DNA of 64,000 nucleotides. Source: REEB95 sp035648735. GTDB lineage: Bacteria; Pseudomonadota; Alphaproteobacteria; ATCC43930; CGMCC-115725. Where the stretch lies: the NCBI GenBank assembly GCA_035648735.1, contig DASRKX010000017.1, forward strand, positions 1-64,000, read 5' to 3'. Both the position numbers and the translations under genes were made by a program. Below the pieces are notes generated by a model. It was not told the origin of the DNA and did not search any database. It saw only the letters and a program-made list of their open reading frames with translations. Positions 35,339 to 43,192 of the stretch are shown in pieces; within the stretch, counting starts at the first letter, position 1, and each line of letters starts with the position of its first letter.

Positions 35339-37014
35339 CGGGCGCGGGCCTGGGTGTCGCGCCCGACGGCGCGCCAATGCTCGACCCAGAGCGTCGAGGG
35401 GTATTCATGCCCGGTCGGCACCAGGCCCTCGAGCCAATGCGGCAGGACGAAAGCGTCGGCGCGGAAATAGAGCGGCAGGGCAGGCAGCTCCTCGGCGTAA
35501 AGCGCCTGCAGGCGCTGCCACAGCACGGCGCGCTTGCCGCGGTCGAGCTCGATCTCGATCGCATCCATCAGCCGGTCGGCCTCCGCGTTCTTGAAGCCGG
35601 GATAGTTCTGGCCGGTCCAATGATTGTCGGCCGAGGGGATCTCGGTCGAATAGAGCTCGTTGCGCGGCAGATCCTCGGGTGCGGCGGACCAGGCGAACAT
35701 GGCGAGCTGGTATTTGCGCTTCATCACCGTGTCGCCGAACAGAATCCGCGCCGGCTGGTTCTTGAGCCGCACCGCGATCCCGATTTGCCGCCACTGGCTC
35801 TGCAGCACCTCTTCGACCAGCTCGCGCGAGCGATTGCCGGTGGTCGTCGCCAGCTCGACGGCGAGCTGGCGCCCCGCCGCGTCGCGTCGCACCGCGTTGC
35901 CGTCGGCATGCCAGCCGGCGGCGTCGAGCAGCGCCTTGGCCTTGCCGGGGTCGTAAGGATAGCGCGGCACGTCCTTGGCGTAGATCCAGTCAAGCGGCGG
36001 CACGAAGCTGTCGGCCACCGGATCGCGCTCGGCGAAGAGCTGTTGGCTGATGGCATCGCGGTCGATCCCATAGAGCAGCGCCTGGCGCACCCGGCGGTCG
36101 GCCAGGATCGGATCGTCGAGATTGACGTCGATATGCTCGAAGGTGAGGCCGGGCTTGTACTGCACGGCGAATTCGCTTCCGTGACGCTTCTCGAAGGCCA
36201 GCGCCTCGTCCAGCGGCAGGCCGAGCTCGCCCGCCACCATGTCGAGCCCGCCGGCGAGCAGGTTGGCTTCGAGCGCCGCGGTATTCTCCACGGTCCAGAC
36301 CACGATGCGGCGGAAGAAGGGCGCGTCGCCGGCCCACATCGGGTTGCGCTCGAGAACGATATGCGAGCCGGGCGATACCTCGGTGATGAGATAGGGGCCG
36401 TCATAGAGGCCGGGGTTGGTCGGTTCCGTGTCATAGCGCGAGCGGATGCGATATTGCGCCGGATCGGCGAAGGCGGCGCGCTCGATATGCGCGGGCAGGA
36501 TCTCGAAATCGTTGAGCGCGGCGTAATCGTAGGTCAGGCGGTCGATATCGACCGTGAAGCGGCGCGCATCCTGCGCCTCGACCTTGACCATGCGGCGGAA
36601 GATCTCGGCATCGGCGACCCCGGTTTGCGGGTTGCGGCCGACCTGCCAGGAGAAGATCACGTCGTCGGTGGTGACCGGCTGACCGTCGCCCCATTTGAGG
36701 CCGGCCTTGAGCGTGTAGGTCAGCCGCACGCCGTGCTTGCCGCCCGGCAGATCGAGCTTGCGGGCGAGCCCGTTCTCGAAGCTCGGCACGGTCTCGCACA
36801 GCATGCAGACCAGCTTCCAATCGGAATCGTAGGTGGTGAGCGGCCGGCGCACCATGGCCAGGACGTAGCTCTTCGCCACCAGCGGGTCGGTCAGCGGATT
36901 GAACGTCGAGGGGTACTGGCTGACGCCGATCGACAGCTCGTCGACGCGCTCGGCGGCGGGCGCGGCGGACGCCGACAGCAACAGGCAGAGAAGGGGGAGG
37001 AGTGCGCGCCGCAT
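35335..37014 (-). CDS. ABC transporter substrate-binding protein (family 5)
   Basis: A 559-residue periplasmic solute-binding protein of the peptide/nickel family. Residues 1-20 form a signal peptide (ending APAAE). Family-5 features include LTYTLKAGLKWGDGQPVTTDDV at about residues 99-120 (two adjacent blocks), VRQALLYGIDRDAI near 310 and the late NYPGFKNAEADRLMDA region. Ligand is unknown; the family binds oligopeptides, opines, nickel or glycans. It is first in a coupled set with two permeases, and no ATPase gene is adjacent on either side. Confidence 0.92.
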   Translation of the reverse strand: MRRALLPLLCLLLSASAAPAAERVDELSIGVSQYPSTFNPLTDPLVAKSYVLAMVRRPLTTYDSDWKLVCMLCETVPSFENGLARKLDLPGGKHGVRLTYTLKAGLKWGDGQPVTTDDVIFSWQVGRNPQTGVADAEIFRRMVKVEAQDARRFTVDIDRLTYDYAALNDFEILPAHIERAAFADPAQYRIRSRYDTEPTNPGLYDGPYLITEVSPGSHIVLERNPMWAGDAPFFRRIVVWTVENTAALEANLLAGGLDMVAGELGLPLDEALAFEKRHGSEFAVQYKPGLTFEHIDVNLDDPILADRRVRQALLYGIDRDAISQQLFAERDPVADSFVPPLDWIYAKDVPRYPYDPGKAKALLDAAGWHADGNAVRRDAAGRQLAVELATTTGNRSRELVEEVLQSQWRQIGIAVRLKNQPARILFGDTVMKRKYQLAMFAWSAAPEDLPRNELYSTEIPSADNHWTGQNYPGFKNAEADRLMDAIEIELDRGKRAVLWQRLQALYAEELPALPLYFRADAFVLPHWLEGLVPTGHEYPSTLWVEHWRAVGRDTQARAR

Positions 37015-37070
37015 TTCTATGCGGCGAGTATATCAGACTGCGCGCGGCGATTTAAGCCGCGCGGGCCGGG

Positions 37071-37268
37071 TCAGGCGCGCTTGGTCTTAAGGTCGGCCAG
37101 GCGGCGGGGCAGGAGCTTGTGGCTCGCCTCGGCGTAGATGGTGTCGTAAAGCCGGAGTCCGCCGCGCGCGTCCATGAAGTCCTGAACCTGCTCGTCGAGC
37201 GACAGCGTCCGCATCTTGCTGCGCGCGGCACGGCCGCGACGCGATTCGCATAGAACCTGATTTGACAT
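37071..37268 (-). CDS. small hypothetical protein (65 aa)
   Basis: A basic 65-residue protein with no family I recognise. The N-terminus (SNQVLCESRRGRAARSK) is Arg-rich and the middle (SLDEQVQDFMDARGGLRLYD) looks helical; the end is Lys/Arg-rich. A good AAGGGGG ribosome binding site stands seven bases before the ATG and an AT-rich 100-base region precedes it, as for a real gene. It lies on the same strand as, and 56 bases before, the ABC importer genes. A nucleic-acid-binding role is possible from composition only. Confidence 0.5.
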   Translation of the reverse strand: MSNQVLCESRRGRAARSKMRTLSLDEQVQDFMDARGGLRLYDTIYAEASHKLLPRRLADLKTKRA

Positions 37269-37370
37269 TGAAACCCCCTTGAGCCGATTTCGGGTAAAAA
37301 ACCAGCTAAAGGCATAAAAGTTTCTAAATAGTTACCAGTAGATCGGGGGCGGATTTCCTGGGGTTTTTCC

Positions 37371-38426
37371 TCAAGCGGCGCGGAAGCGCGGCATCACCTT
37401 CTCGCTGAACAGGCGCATTGAGCCCTCGGCCAGCTCATAAGACAGGTCGTTGAAATTGATCTGCAGCGACGCGCTTTCGAAGCCGCCGACGCGCTCGTGG
37501 TACTCGCCGATCTGCGCGGCGATTTCATCCGGGGTGCCGATCCAGGCGGCGCCGCTTTTGGCCTGGGTCTCGATGGTTTCCTTGGACAGGATCTCGGAAA
37601 TCTTGTCGTAGCCGGGATAATCCTTCGAACTCATATTGCCCCAATCGGCGGTGGCGGCGGCGATCGCGCGCAGATAGCGGTTGAGCGGATCGTGCGCGAC
37701 GGCGAAGGCGCGCTCGCGGCTCTCGGCGCAATACATGTGGAAGGCGAGCATGACGCGCCCCTTGCCGGGATGCCCCGCGGCGCGCCAGGCGTCGCGGTAA
37801 AGCCCGAGCAGCTCCTTCATCTGTCCGCCCGCCATGGGAATGCCCATGATCGAATGTCCGGCCTTGCCGGCGCTGACGAAGCTCTCCGGCGTGGCGATGG
37901 CCGCGACCCAGAAGGGCGGTCGCGGCTTCTGCGTCGGACGCGGCAGGGAGGTCACGTTCTTGAAGCTGTGGAATTTCCCCTCGCTGGTGACGTTTTCCCG
38001 CTCGAGCAGCAGGCGGATCTGCTCCATGCCTTCGACGAAACGCTCGCGGCTGTCGTTCAGGCTGACGCCGAAATTGGCGAATTCATAGGGCAGGAAGGCG
38101 CGGGCGAAGCCGACCTCGAGCCGGCCGCCGGAAATCCCGTCGAGCATGGCGATTTCGCCGGCGAGCTTCATCGGGTTGTTGAAAATCGGCAGCACGGCGC
38201 CGGTGACCAGGCGCGCCTGCTTGCTGCGCTGCGACGCGGCGGCGAGGAAGACGATGGGATTCGGGGAGTAGCCGCCATAGGGACGGAAATAATGCTCGAC
38301 GGTGCGCACATGGCCCCAGCCGTAACGGTCGGCGAAGTCGGTCAGCCGCAGGCACTCGTCGAAATATTGCGCGCCGGATTTCTGCTCGGGGCCGACGCAG
38401 GGGAAGAATTGCATGCCGAATTCCAT
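37371..38426 (-). CDS. luciferase-like (LLM class) flavin oxidoreductase
   Basis: A 351-residue flavin-dependent monooxygenase of the bacterial-luciferase superfamily, which uses reduced FMN or F420 on a wide range of substrates. Recognised segments are TVEHYFRPYGGYSPNPIVFL, ARLVTGAVLPIFNNP, EIAMLDGISGGRLEVGFARA and the late IGTPDEIAAQIGEYHERVGG. Two ATGs stand side by side; the second is five bases from GGAGG and the first only two, so I start at the second. It is divergent from a marR gene, and the shared gap holds its promoter and a palindrome, which suggests control by that regulator. Confidence 0.88.
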   Translation of the reverse strand: MEFGMQFFPCVGPEQKSGAQYFDECLRLTDFADRYGWGHVRTVEHYFRPYGGYSPNPIVFLAAASQRSKQARLVTGAVLPIFNNPMKLAGEIAMLDGISGGRLEVGFARAFLPYEFANFGVSLNDSRERFVEGMEQIRLLLERENVTSEGKFHSFKNVTSLPRPTQKPRPPFWVAAIATPESFVSAGKAGHSIMGIPMAGGQMKELLGLYRDAWRAAGHPGKGRVMLAFHMYCAESRERAFAVAHDPLNRYLRAIAAATADWGNMSSKDYPGYDKISEILSKETIETQAKSGAAWIGTPDEIAAQIGEYHERVGGFESASLQINFNDLSYELAEGSMRLFSEKVMPRFRAA

Positions 38427-38466
38427 CATATCCTCCGGTCGTGATCGCGTGGCGCGGCCAATTCGA

Positions 38467-38495
38467 TTGAATACTGATTATCAGCATACTGTCAA
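38467..38495 (-). promoter_or_regulatory. promoter and likely MarR operator of the monooxygenase gene
   Basis: Reading leftward: a perfect TTGACA (38490-38495), a 16-base spacer and TATTCA. The spacer contains a perfect inverted repeat CTGAT-T-ATCAG (38474-38484), and ATACTG occurs twice across the same span. A repressor bound there would cover the space between -35 and -10. The adjacent, divergent marR is the obvious candidate. Confidence 0.55.
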
Positions 38496-38532
38496 GTTTA
38501 CGGCGGCGGCGCGCCGTGCTATGCCAGGGGCC

Positions 38533-39057
38533 ATGGACAGGATCGAAACCAAGCGGCACGGCGGCGCGCTTTCCGACGCGCCCGGCCATCTGATCCGGCG
38601 CCTACAGCAGATCGCCGTCGCGGTCTTCATGCAGGAAACCCGCGCCTTCGACATCACGCCGGTGCAATACGCGGCCCTTCACACGATTGCGCGGCAGCCG
38701 GGCATCGACCAGACCGGCCTCGCCAATTCGATTGCCTTCGACCGCTCGACCATCGCCGTGGTGGTGGAGAAATTAGAAAGCAAGAAGCTGATAACCCGCA
38801 AGGCGGGCGCCGTCGACCGGCGGACCAAGCTGCTCCATGCGACGGCGGCGGGAAAAAAGCTGCTCGACGCCATCGCCCCGGCGGTCGATTCGGCTCAGGC
38901 GCAGATCCTGGCTCCCTTGCCACCGATCGAGCGCACACCCTTCATGGCCATGCTGCGCCGCATCGTCGATTCCAATAATGGCTATAGCCGGGCGCCGCTG
39001 CGCGTCGCCGGCCAGGCGCCGCGACGGAGCAAGGTCGCGCGGCGACCCCGCGCGTGA
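38533..39057 (+). CDS. MarR-family transcriptional regulator
   Basis: A 174-residue winged-helix repressor. The fold is recognisable from VQYAALHTIARQPGIDQTGLA (helices 2-3), the recognition region SIAFDRSTIAVVVEKLESKKLI and the wing RKAGAVDRRTKLLHAT, followed by dimerisation helices. The last about 20 residues are unusually basic (RAPLRVAGQAPRRSKVARRP). MarR proteins typically repress a neighbouring gene and release DNA on binding a phenolic or similar ligand; the divergent flavin monooxygenase fits that scheme. The start at the second of two nearby ATGs is tentative. Its stop overlaps the next gene (GTGA). Confidence 0.88.
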   Translation: MDRIETKRHGGALSDAPGHLIRRLQQIAVAVFMQETRAFDITPVQYAALHTIARQPGIDQTGLANSIAFDRSTIAVVVEKLESKKLITRKAGAVDRRTKLLHATAAGKKLLDAIAPAVDSAQAQILAPLPPIERTPFMAMLRRIVDSNNGYSRAPLRVAGQAPRRSKVARRPRA

Positions 39058-39608
39058 CGGTCTTCACCATCGGGCATTCGACGCGCGCGCTCGACGCGTT
39101 CATCGCGCTGCTGAAGGAGGCCGGGGTGACGGGCATCGTCGATGTGCGCCGGATGCCGCATTCGCGCCGCTATCCGCATTTCAACCGCGAGACCCTGGCT
39201 CCGGCGCTGGCCGAGGCGGGCATCCGCTATCACCATGCGCCGGGGCTCGGCGGCCGGCGCGGGCGTGCGGAATCGACGTCGCGCAACACGCTGTGGCGCG
39301 AGGAAGGTTTCCGCAATTTCGCCGATTATGCCGAAACGGCTGCCTTCGATCCTGCCTTCGCCGAGCTGCGCGGGCTGGCGCAAGAGCGCCCGACCGCGAT
39401 CCTATGCGCCGAGGCGGTGTGGTGGCGGTGCCATCGCCGCATCATCGCCGATTACCTGCTGGCGGCGGGGGAGAAGGTCGAGCATATCCTGGCGCCCGGC
39501 CGGATCGACGAGGCGAGGCTCACCGAGGGCGCGCGGTTGCTGCCCGGCGGAAAAATCCGTTACGCCGAGCGCGATCTGTTCAATGCGGCCGAGGGAAAAA
39601 GCGACTAA
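39054..39608 (+). CDS. DUF488 family protein
   Basis: A 184-residue protein of the DUF488 family. The hallmarks are the N-terminal TIGHSTRALDAFIALL, VDVRRMPHSRRYPHFN, and the late CAEAVWWRCHRRIIADYL, in which the Cys/Glu and WRCHR residues are the conserved putative active site. The biochemical role of the family is not established to my knowledge. The GTG start overlaps the marR stop, so it is probably co-expressed with the regulator. It converges on the next gene with a four-base overlap of stops. Confidence 0.88.
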   Translation: MTVFTIGHSTRALDAFIALLKEAGVTGIVDVRRMPHSRRYPHFNRETLAPALAEAGIRYHHAPGLGGRRGRAESTSRNTLWREEGFRNFADYAETAAFDPAFAELRGLAQERPTAILCAEAVWWRCHRRIIADYLLAAGEKVEHILAPGRIDEARLTEGARLLPGGKIRYAERDLFNAAEGKSD

Positions 39609-40204
39609 GCGGCGTCGCGCGCCCGCTTCTGCGCCAGCTTCTCGTTTTGCGACAAGATTTCAAGCAGCTGCTGATCCGCCTGATACGTCATCTTGGCGAA
39701 GGCGCGCAGGAAGCTGTCGGTGCGCGGCAGCTGGAACAGCGTTTGCTCGTCGTCGCTCTCGACGCTGCGCGCCGAGATCGTGACGACGTTGTCCTGCGGC
39801 GTCAGGATCAGCTCGGCCAGCGCCACGCCCGGTCCGGTGATGTATTCCACCAGCCGTTGCGGCCGCTCGGCGGTACGCGTGATGGTCATGCGATAGGGCA
39901 CGCGCGAGGCGGAGGATTCGATCAGCGCGCGGGTGAAGGGGGAGAGGAAACTCTCGTCGAAGCCGATGATGGCGGTTGGCCGCTCCTCCGAGGCCGAGGA
40001 ACGCATTTCCAGCGTCGCCCACAGCGAGGCGCGTCCGCCGAAATAATCCACCGAGGCGAGGTCGAGATTGATGGCGTCAATCGGCTGCGGCGGCGACACC
40101 GCCTTGCCGCACAGATAGACGAAGCAGGCCGGCTCGCGCTTGAGGCTGAGCGTGGTTGCCGCTTCAAGATTACGGTCGGTCAATGCGTTGGTCTGGTCGC
40201 CCAT
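39605..40204 (-). CDS. hypothetical protein (199 aa)
   Basis: A soluble 199-residue protein that I do not recognise. It lacks a signal peptide and transmembrane helices. The middle reads like an alternating beta structure (PYRMTITRTAERPQRLVEYITGP, in two blocks, and LAELILTPQDNVVTISARSV), and the C-terminus is a long charged helix ending QNEKLAQKRARDAA. The longer frame upstream adds 14 residues without support. It lies 81 bases downstream of tonB on the same strand. No function proposed. Confidence 0.65.
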   Translation of the reverse strand: MGDQTNALTDRNLEAATTLSLKREPACFVYLCGKAVSPPQPIDAINLDLASVDYFGGRASLWATLEMRSSASEERPTAIIGFDESFLSPFTRALIESSASRVPYRMTITRTAERPQRLVEYITGPGVALAELILTPQDNVVTISARSVESDDEQTLFQLPRTDSFLRAFAKMTYQADQQLLEILSQNEKLAQKRARDAA

Positions 40205-40285
40205 CGAATTCCCCGGCGTCCTAATTGCCCGGGAATTTGAGCACATTTGTCGTTAATGGATGCATAACGGCCGGAGAACGGCGCG

Positions 40286-41212
40286 TCAGCGCAGGATTTT
40301 CTCGAAGAATCCGAGCTTGAAATCGACCGATATGGTGATCGGCCCGGTCTTGCTCCAATAACGTTCGGGCACCGGCGGGACCGGCGAGCCGTCGCGAAAC
40401 ATCGCGAGGGCTGCCTGGTCGAGCAGCGGATTGCCCGAGCTCTGGTCGATCCAGGCGCCGGTGACGGTGCCATCATGCGCAAGCGTGAAGCTGACGATAA
40501 CGCTGCCTTCCTGTTTCTTCTTCGCCGCATCGTCGGGGTAATGCTTGTAACGGCTGAGATGGCGTCGCACCACGTCGAGATAGTCGTCGCCGGAGCCGGC
40601 ACCGCGATTGGCGCCGCCCGCTCCCTGACTCACGCCGAAATTGCCGTTGCCCGCGCCGCCGACGCCCTCCATACCGGTGCCCTTGGCCGCCGGATTGCCG
40701 GCGAGCGCGGTTTCGGCTGGCTGCGGTTGCGGCTGCGGCGCCGGGGCCGCTTGCGTCGCCGGCTTGCTCGCTTGGCGTTGCACATGCTTCGGCTGCGGCT
40801 TGGGCGGCGGCTTGAGGGGAACGACTTTCTGCGAGAGCGTCGGCTGCTGCAGCGGCGGCGTGGTTTCGGTCGTCGGCGCGGCGTCGGCGGCCGTCGATTG
40901 CTGTGACGTCTGCGCCGAGTTGGATTCAAGCGTCGTCGCGGCGCTGTGCGCCTCGCCCGGCGTCCGCGCATTGCCGCCGCTGCCGCCCGGCGAGCCCGAA
41001 GCGCCGCTGCCTTCGAGCTTGATGGTGACCGGCGGCAGCGCGACCTCGACCGGTTCGGGCACCTGCCAGAGCCCGATGAGCAGCGCCAGGATGAGCGCGT
41101 GCAGCAACAGCGAATTGCCCAAGCCGCGCCACAAATTGCGCCGATCCTCGCGGCGGCGGAATTTATCGCTGCGATCGGTCGTTATGTCAGGCGAGACGGC
41201 TGTGCTGGTCAC
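40286..41212 (-). CDS. tonB: TonB-family energy transducer
   Basis: Transmits proton-motive force from ExbBD to outer-membrane receptors. The 308 residues contain one N-terminal helix (about 29-50, LGNSLLLHALILALLIGLWQ), a long Pro/Gln/Ser/Ala-rich periplasmic spacer with KPPPKPQPKH, a glycine-rich patch, and a C-terminal TonB domain (about 205-308; YPDDAAKKKQEGSVIVSFTL, then GNPLLDQAALAMF). The start is GTG with only a weak ribosome binding site. exbB and exbD are not next to it, nor is a TonB-dependent receptor. It could instead be classed as a TolA/TonB C-terminal-domain protein. Confidence 0.85.
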   Translation of the reverse strand: MTSTAVSPDITTDRSDKFRRREDRRNLWRGLGNSLLLHALILALLIGLWQVPEPVEVALPPVTIKLEGSGASGSPGGSGGNARTPGEAHSAATTLESNSAQTSQQSTAADAAPTTETTPPLQQPTLSQKVVPLKPPPKPQPKHVQRQASKPATQAAPAPQPQPQPAETALAGNPAAKGTGMEGVGGAGNGNFGVSQGAGGANRGAGSGDDYLDVVRRHLSRYKHYPDDAAKKKQEGSVIVSFTLAHDGTVTGAWIDQSSGNPLLDQAALAMFRDGSPVPPVPERYWSKTGPITISVDFKLGFFEKILR

Positions 41213-41236
41213 ATCGAGACATTGGTTTCGGGTCGA

Positions 41237-41265
41237 ATCCTATTCCTGTCGAGATGGCGCGTAAA
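41237..41265 (-). promoter_or_regulatory. candidate tonB promoter
   Basis: Reading leftward: TTTACG, 17 bases, TAGGAT, then 24 bases to the tonB GTG. No Fur-like 19-base palindrome is evident in the gap. Confidence 0.45.
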
Positions 41266-41294
41266 CCAAACCGATCACGAGATGGTGGAGTCGG

Positions 41295-41300
41295 TATAAT
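41295..41300 (+). promoter_or_regulatory. -10 box of the DUF1499 gene
   Basis: A perfect TATAAT 29 bases before the ATG, in the divergent gap with tonB. The sequence at the -35 position (CGATCA) is a poor match. Confidence 0.4.
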
Positions 41301-41329
41301 ACGTTCGGACGTTAAGCGGGACAGGGCGC

Positions 41330-42121
41330 ATGGCATATCAGGAAAGCCTGATCGTCGATCGACCGCGCGGTTTCGCTGAAACGGCGGCAATTTGGGCTTT
41401 CGGTCTGGCGCTGCTGGCCTTGATCGGATTCGCGCTGGTGCCCGCCGGCTGGCGACTCGGCCTGTGGTATTACACGGTCTCTTTTCTGATCCTGCGCTAC
41501 GCCGCCTACCTCGCAATTGCCGGGGTGGCGGTTTCGCTCGTGGCCCTGGCCGGCTTCGCGCGGCTGACCACGACCTGCCGGCTGCTCGCGCTCGCGGCGC
41601 TTATCGGCGGTGTCGGGCTCGCCTATGTGCCGTGGCATTACACCCGCCTCGCCGCGCGTCTGCCGCCGATCCACGACATCACCACCGACACGGTCGATCC
41701 GCCCGGCTTCTGGGCGGTGCTGCCGTCGCGCGTCGCGGAGGACGCCTTGCCTGTCGAATATGGCGGCCCGGCGGTGGCGAAGCTGCAGCGCGCCGCCTAT
41801 CCCGACATCGTCCCGCTCGATGCCGCGCTGCCGCCGGAGCGCGCGTATCAGATCGCGCTCGCTACGGCGCAAGCAATGCCCGGCTGGATCGACGTTATCA
41901 CCGACAAATCGGCTCGGCGCGTCGAGGCGAGCCAGCAATCCTTCTGGATGGGCTTCACCGACGACGTTTCGATCCGGGTGTCGCGCCACGGCAACGACAG
42001 CCGCATCGATGTGCGCTCGCTGTCGCGCCAGGGGAGCGGCGATTTCGGCGTCAACGCGGCGCGCATCCGCGCCTATCTTGCGGCGCTCAAGACGGCGCTC
42101 GCGCAAGCCGATCAGCGCTGA
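41330..42121 (+). CDS. DUF1499 membrane-anchored protein
   Basis: A 263-residue protein with three hydrophobic segments (about 21-42, 52-75 and 80-100) followed by a soluble domain. The soluble part contains the DUF1499 pattern: YPDIVPLDAALPPERAYQIA, then MPGWIDVITDKSARRVEASQ, WMGFTDDVSIRVS and IDVRSLSRQGSGDFGVNAAR. The function of the family is unknown; it is common in proteobacteria and plants. The GPAVAKLQRAAY stretch is typical. A separate 109-base gap divides it from the next gene. Confidence 0.85.
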   Translation: MAYQESLIVDRPRGFAETAAIWAFGLALLALIGFALVPAGWRLGLWYYTVSFLILRYAAYLAIAGVAVSLVALAGFARLTTTCRLLALAALIGGVGLAYVPWHYTRLAARLPPIHDITTDTVDPPGFWAVLPSRVAEDALPVEYGGPAVAKLQRAAYPDIVPLDAALPPERAYQIALATAQAMPGWIDVITDKSARRVEASQQSFWMGFTDDVSIRVSRHGNDSRIDVRSLSRQGSGDFGVNAARIRAYLAALKTALAQADQR

Positions 42122-42230
42122 GGAGCGTCGCGGCTGAATTGCAGTCGGCGGCGTCCTGTGGCAGTTTGCCGGCCTTAATTTATTTCCCGCACTCGCCGCG
42201 CTGCCGGTTCAACCGAAAGGAAATTCGCTG

Positions 42231-43073
42231 ATGAAATTGCTGCGCTATGGCCAGCCCGGTCAGGAAAAACCCGGCCTGCTCGACGCCAAGGGACAAATCC
42301 GCGACCTTTCCGGCACGATCAAGGACCTGACGCCGGACCAGCTCTCGCCGGCCGCGCTCGATAAGCTGAAGAAGCTCGATCCAGAAAAGCTGCCGGCGGT
42401 ACCGGGCAAGCCACGCCTCGGCGCTTGCGTTGCCAACGTGCCGAAGATCGTCGCCGTCGGGCTCAACTATCGCGACCATGCCAACGAAGCGACGATGAAG
42501 ATCCCGACCGAGCCCGTGCTGTTCATGAAGGCGGTCACCTCCATGTCGGGGCCCAATGACGACGTCGTGCTGCCCAAGAACTCGATCAAGGGCGATTGGG
42601 AGATCGAGCTCGGCATCGTCATCGGCACCAAGGCGCAGTATGTGAGCGAGGCCGACGCGCTCAAGCACGTCGCCGGCTACTGCATCGTCAACGACGTGTC
42701 CGAGCGGAATTTCCAGCTCGAACGCGGCCCGCAATGGATGAAGGGCAAGAGTTGCGACACCTTCTGCCCGACCGGACCGTGGCTGGTGACGCCGGACGAA
42801 CTCGGCGATCCGCAGGCGCTCGATGTGGTCTGCACCGTCAGCGGTGAAGTGATGCAGAAGGGCAACACGCGGGACATGATTTTCAACTGCGCGACGATCA
42901 TCAGCTACACCAGCCAGTTCCTGACCTTGATGCCGGGCGACCTGATCGCCACCGGCACGCCGTCAGGCGTCGGCCTGGGACGCAACCGGTTCCTCAAGCC
43001 CGGCGATAGCATGCATCTGACCATCGCGCGCCTGGGCGAGCAGACCCAGAAAGTGGTGGCTTACCGAGGCTAA
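42231..43073 (+). CDS. fumarylacetoacetate hydrolase family protein
   Basis: A 280-residue metal-dependent hydrolase or decarboxylase of the FAH fold. KIVAVGLNYRDHANEATM, then EIELGIVIGTKA with the metal-binding glutamates, NDVSERNFQLERGPQWMKGK and the C-terminal GDLIATGTPSGVGLGRN are all present. Members act on fumarylpyruvate, 2-keto-3-deoxy-sugar-acid derivatives or ureidoglycolate-type substrates; sequence alone does not choose. AAAGGA precedes the ATG. It appears to be a single-gene unit. Confidence 0.9.
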   Translation: MKLLRYGQPGQEKPGLLDAKGQIRDLSGTIKDLTPDQLSPAALDKLKKLDPEKLPAVPGKPRLGACVANVPKIVAVGLNYRDHANEATMKIPTEPVLFMKAVTSMSGPNDDVVLPKNSIKGDWEIELGIVIGTKAQYVSEADALKHVAGYCIVNDVSERNFQLERGPQWMKGKSCDTFCPTGPWLVTPDELGDPQALDVVCTVSGEVMQKGNTRDMIFNCATIISYTSQFLTLMPGDLIATGTPSGVGLGRNRFLKPGDSMHLTIARLGEQTQKVVAYRG

Positions 43074-43114
43074 ATCGCCGTTCGAGATGCGGGAAGAAGA
43101 CCCCGTGGCCGCGC

Positions 43115-43159
43115 TTGGCGGCGGGGGCGAATTCGGGTTATTCTAAACTGTTGTTTAGA
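43115..43159 (+). promoter_or_regulatory. cold-shock gene promoter with overlapping palindrome
   Basis: TTGGCG (43115-43120), 17 bases, TTATTC (43138-43143). A perfect inverted repeat, TCTAAAC-TGTT-GTTTAGA (43142-43159), begins at the -10 and covers the likely start of transcription. It could be an operator or the first hairpin of the mRNA. Confidence 0.45.
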
Positions 43160-43192
43160 TGTGCCTGATTAAGGGGGGAATCGTTTACGACC

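Noticed and set aside
33486..35564. apparent 692-residue fused permease
   Set aside because: Only the last 300 residues are real protein; the first part is the OppB-type gene read out of frame. The two genes overlap by ATGA.
35377..37137. 586-codon plus-strand open frame opposite the substrate-binding protein
   Set aside because: Shadow of a well-supported minus-strand gene with signal peptide and family motifs.
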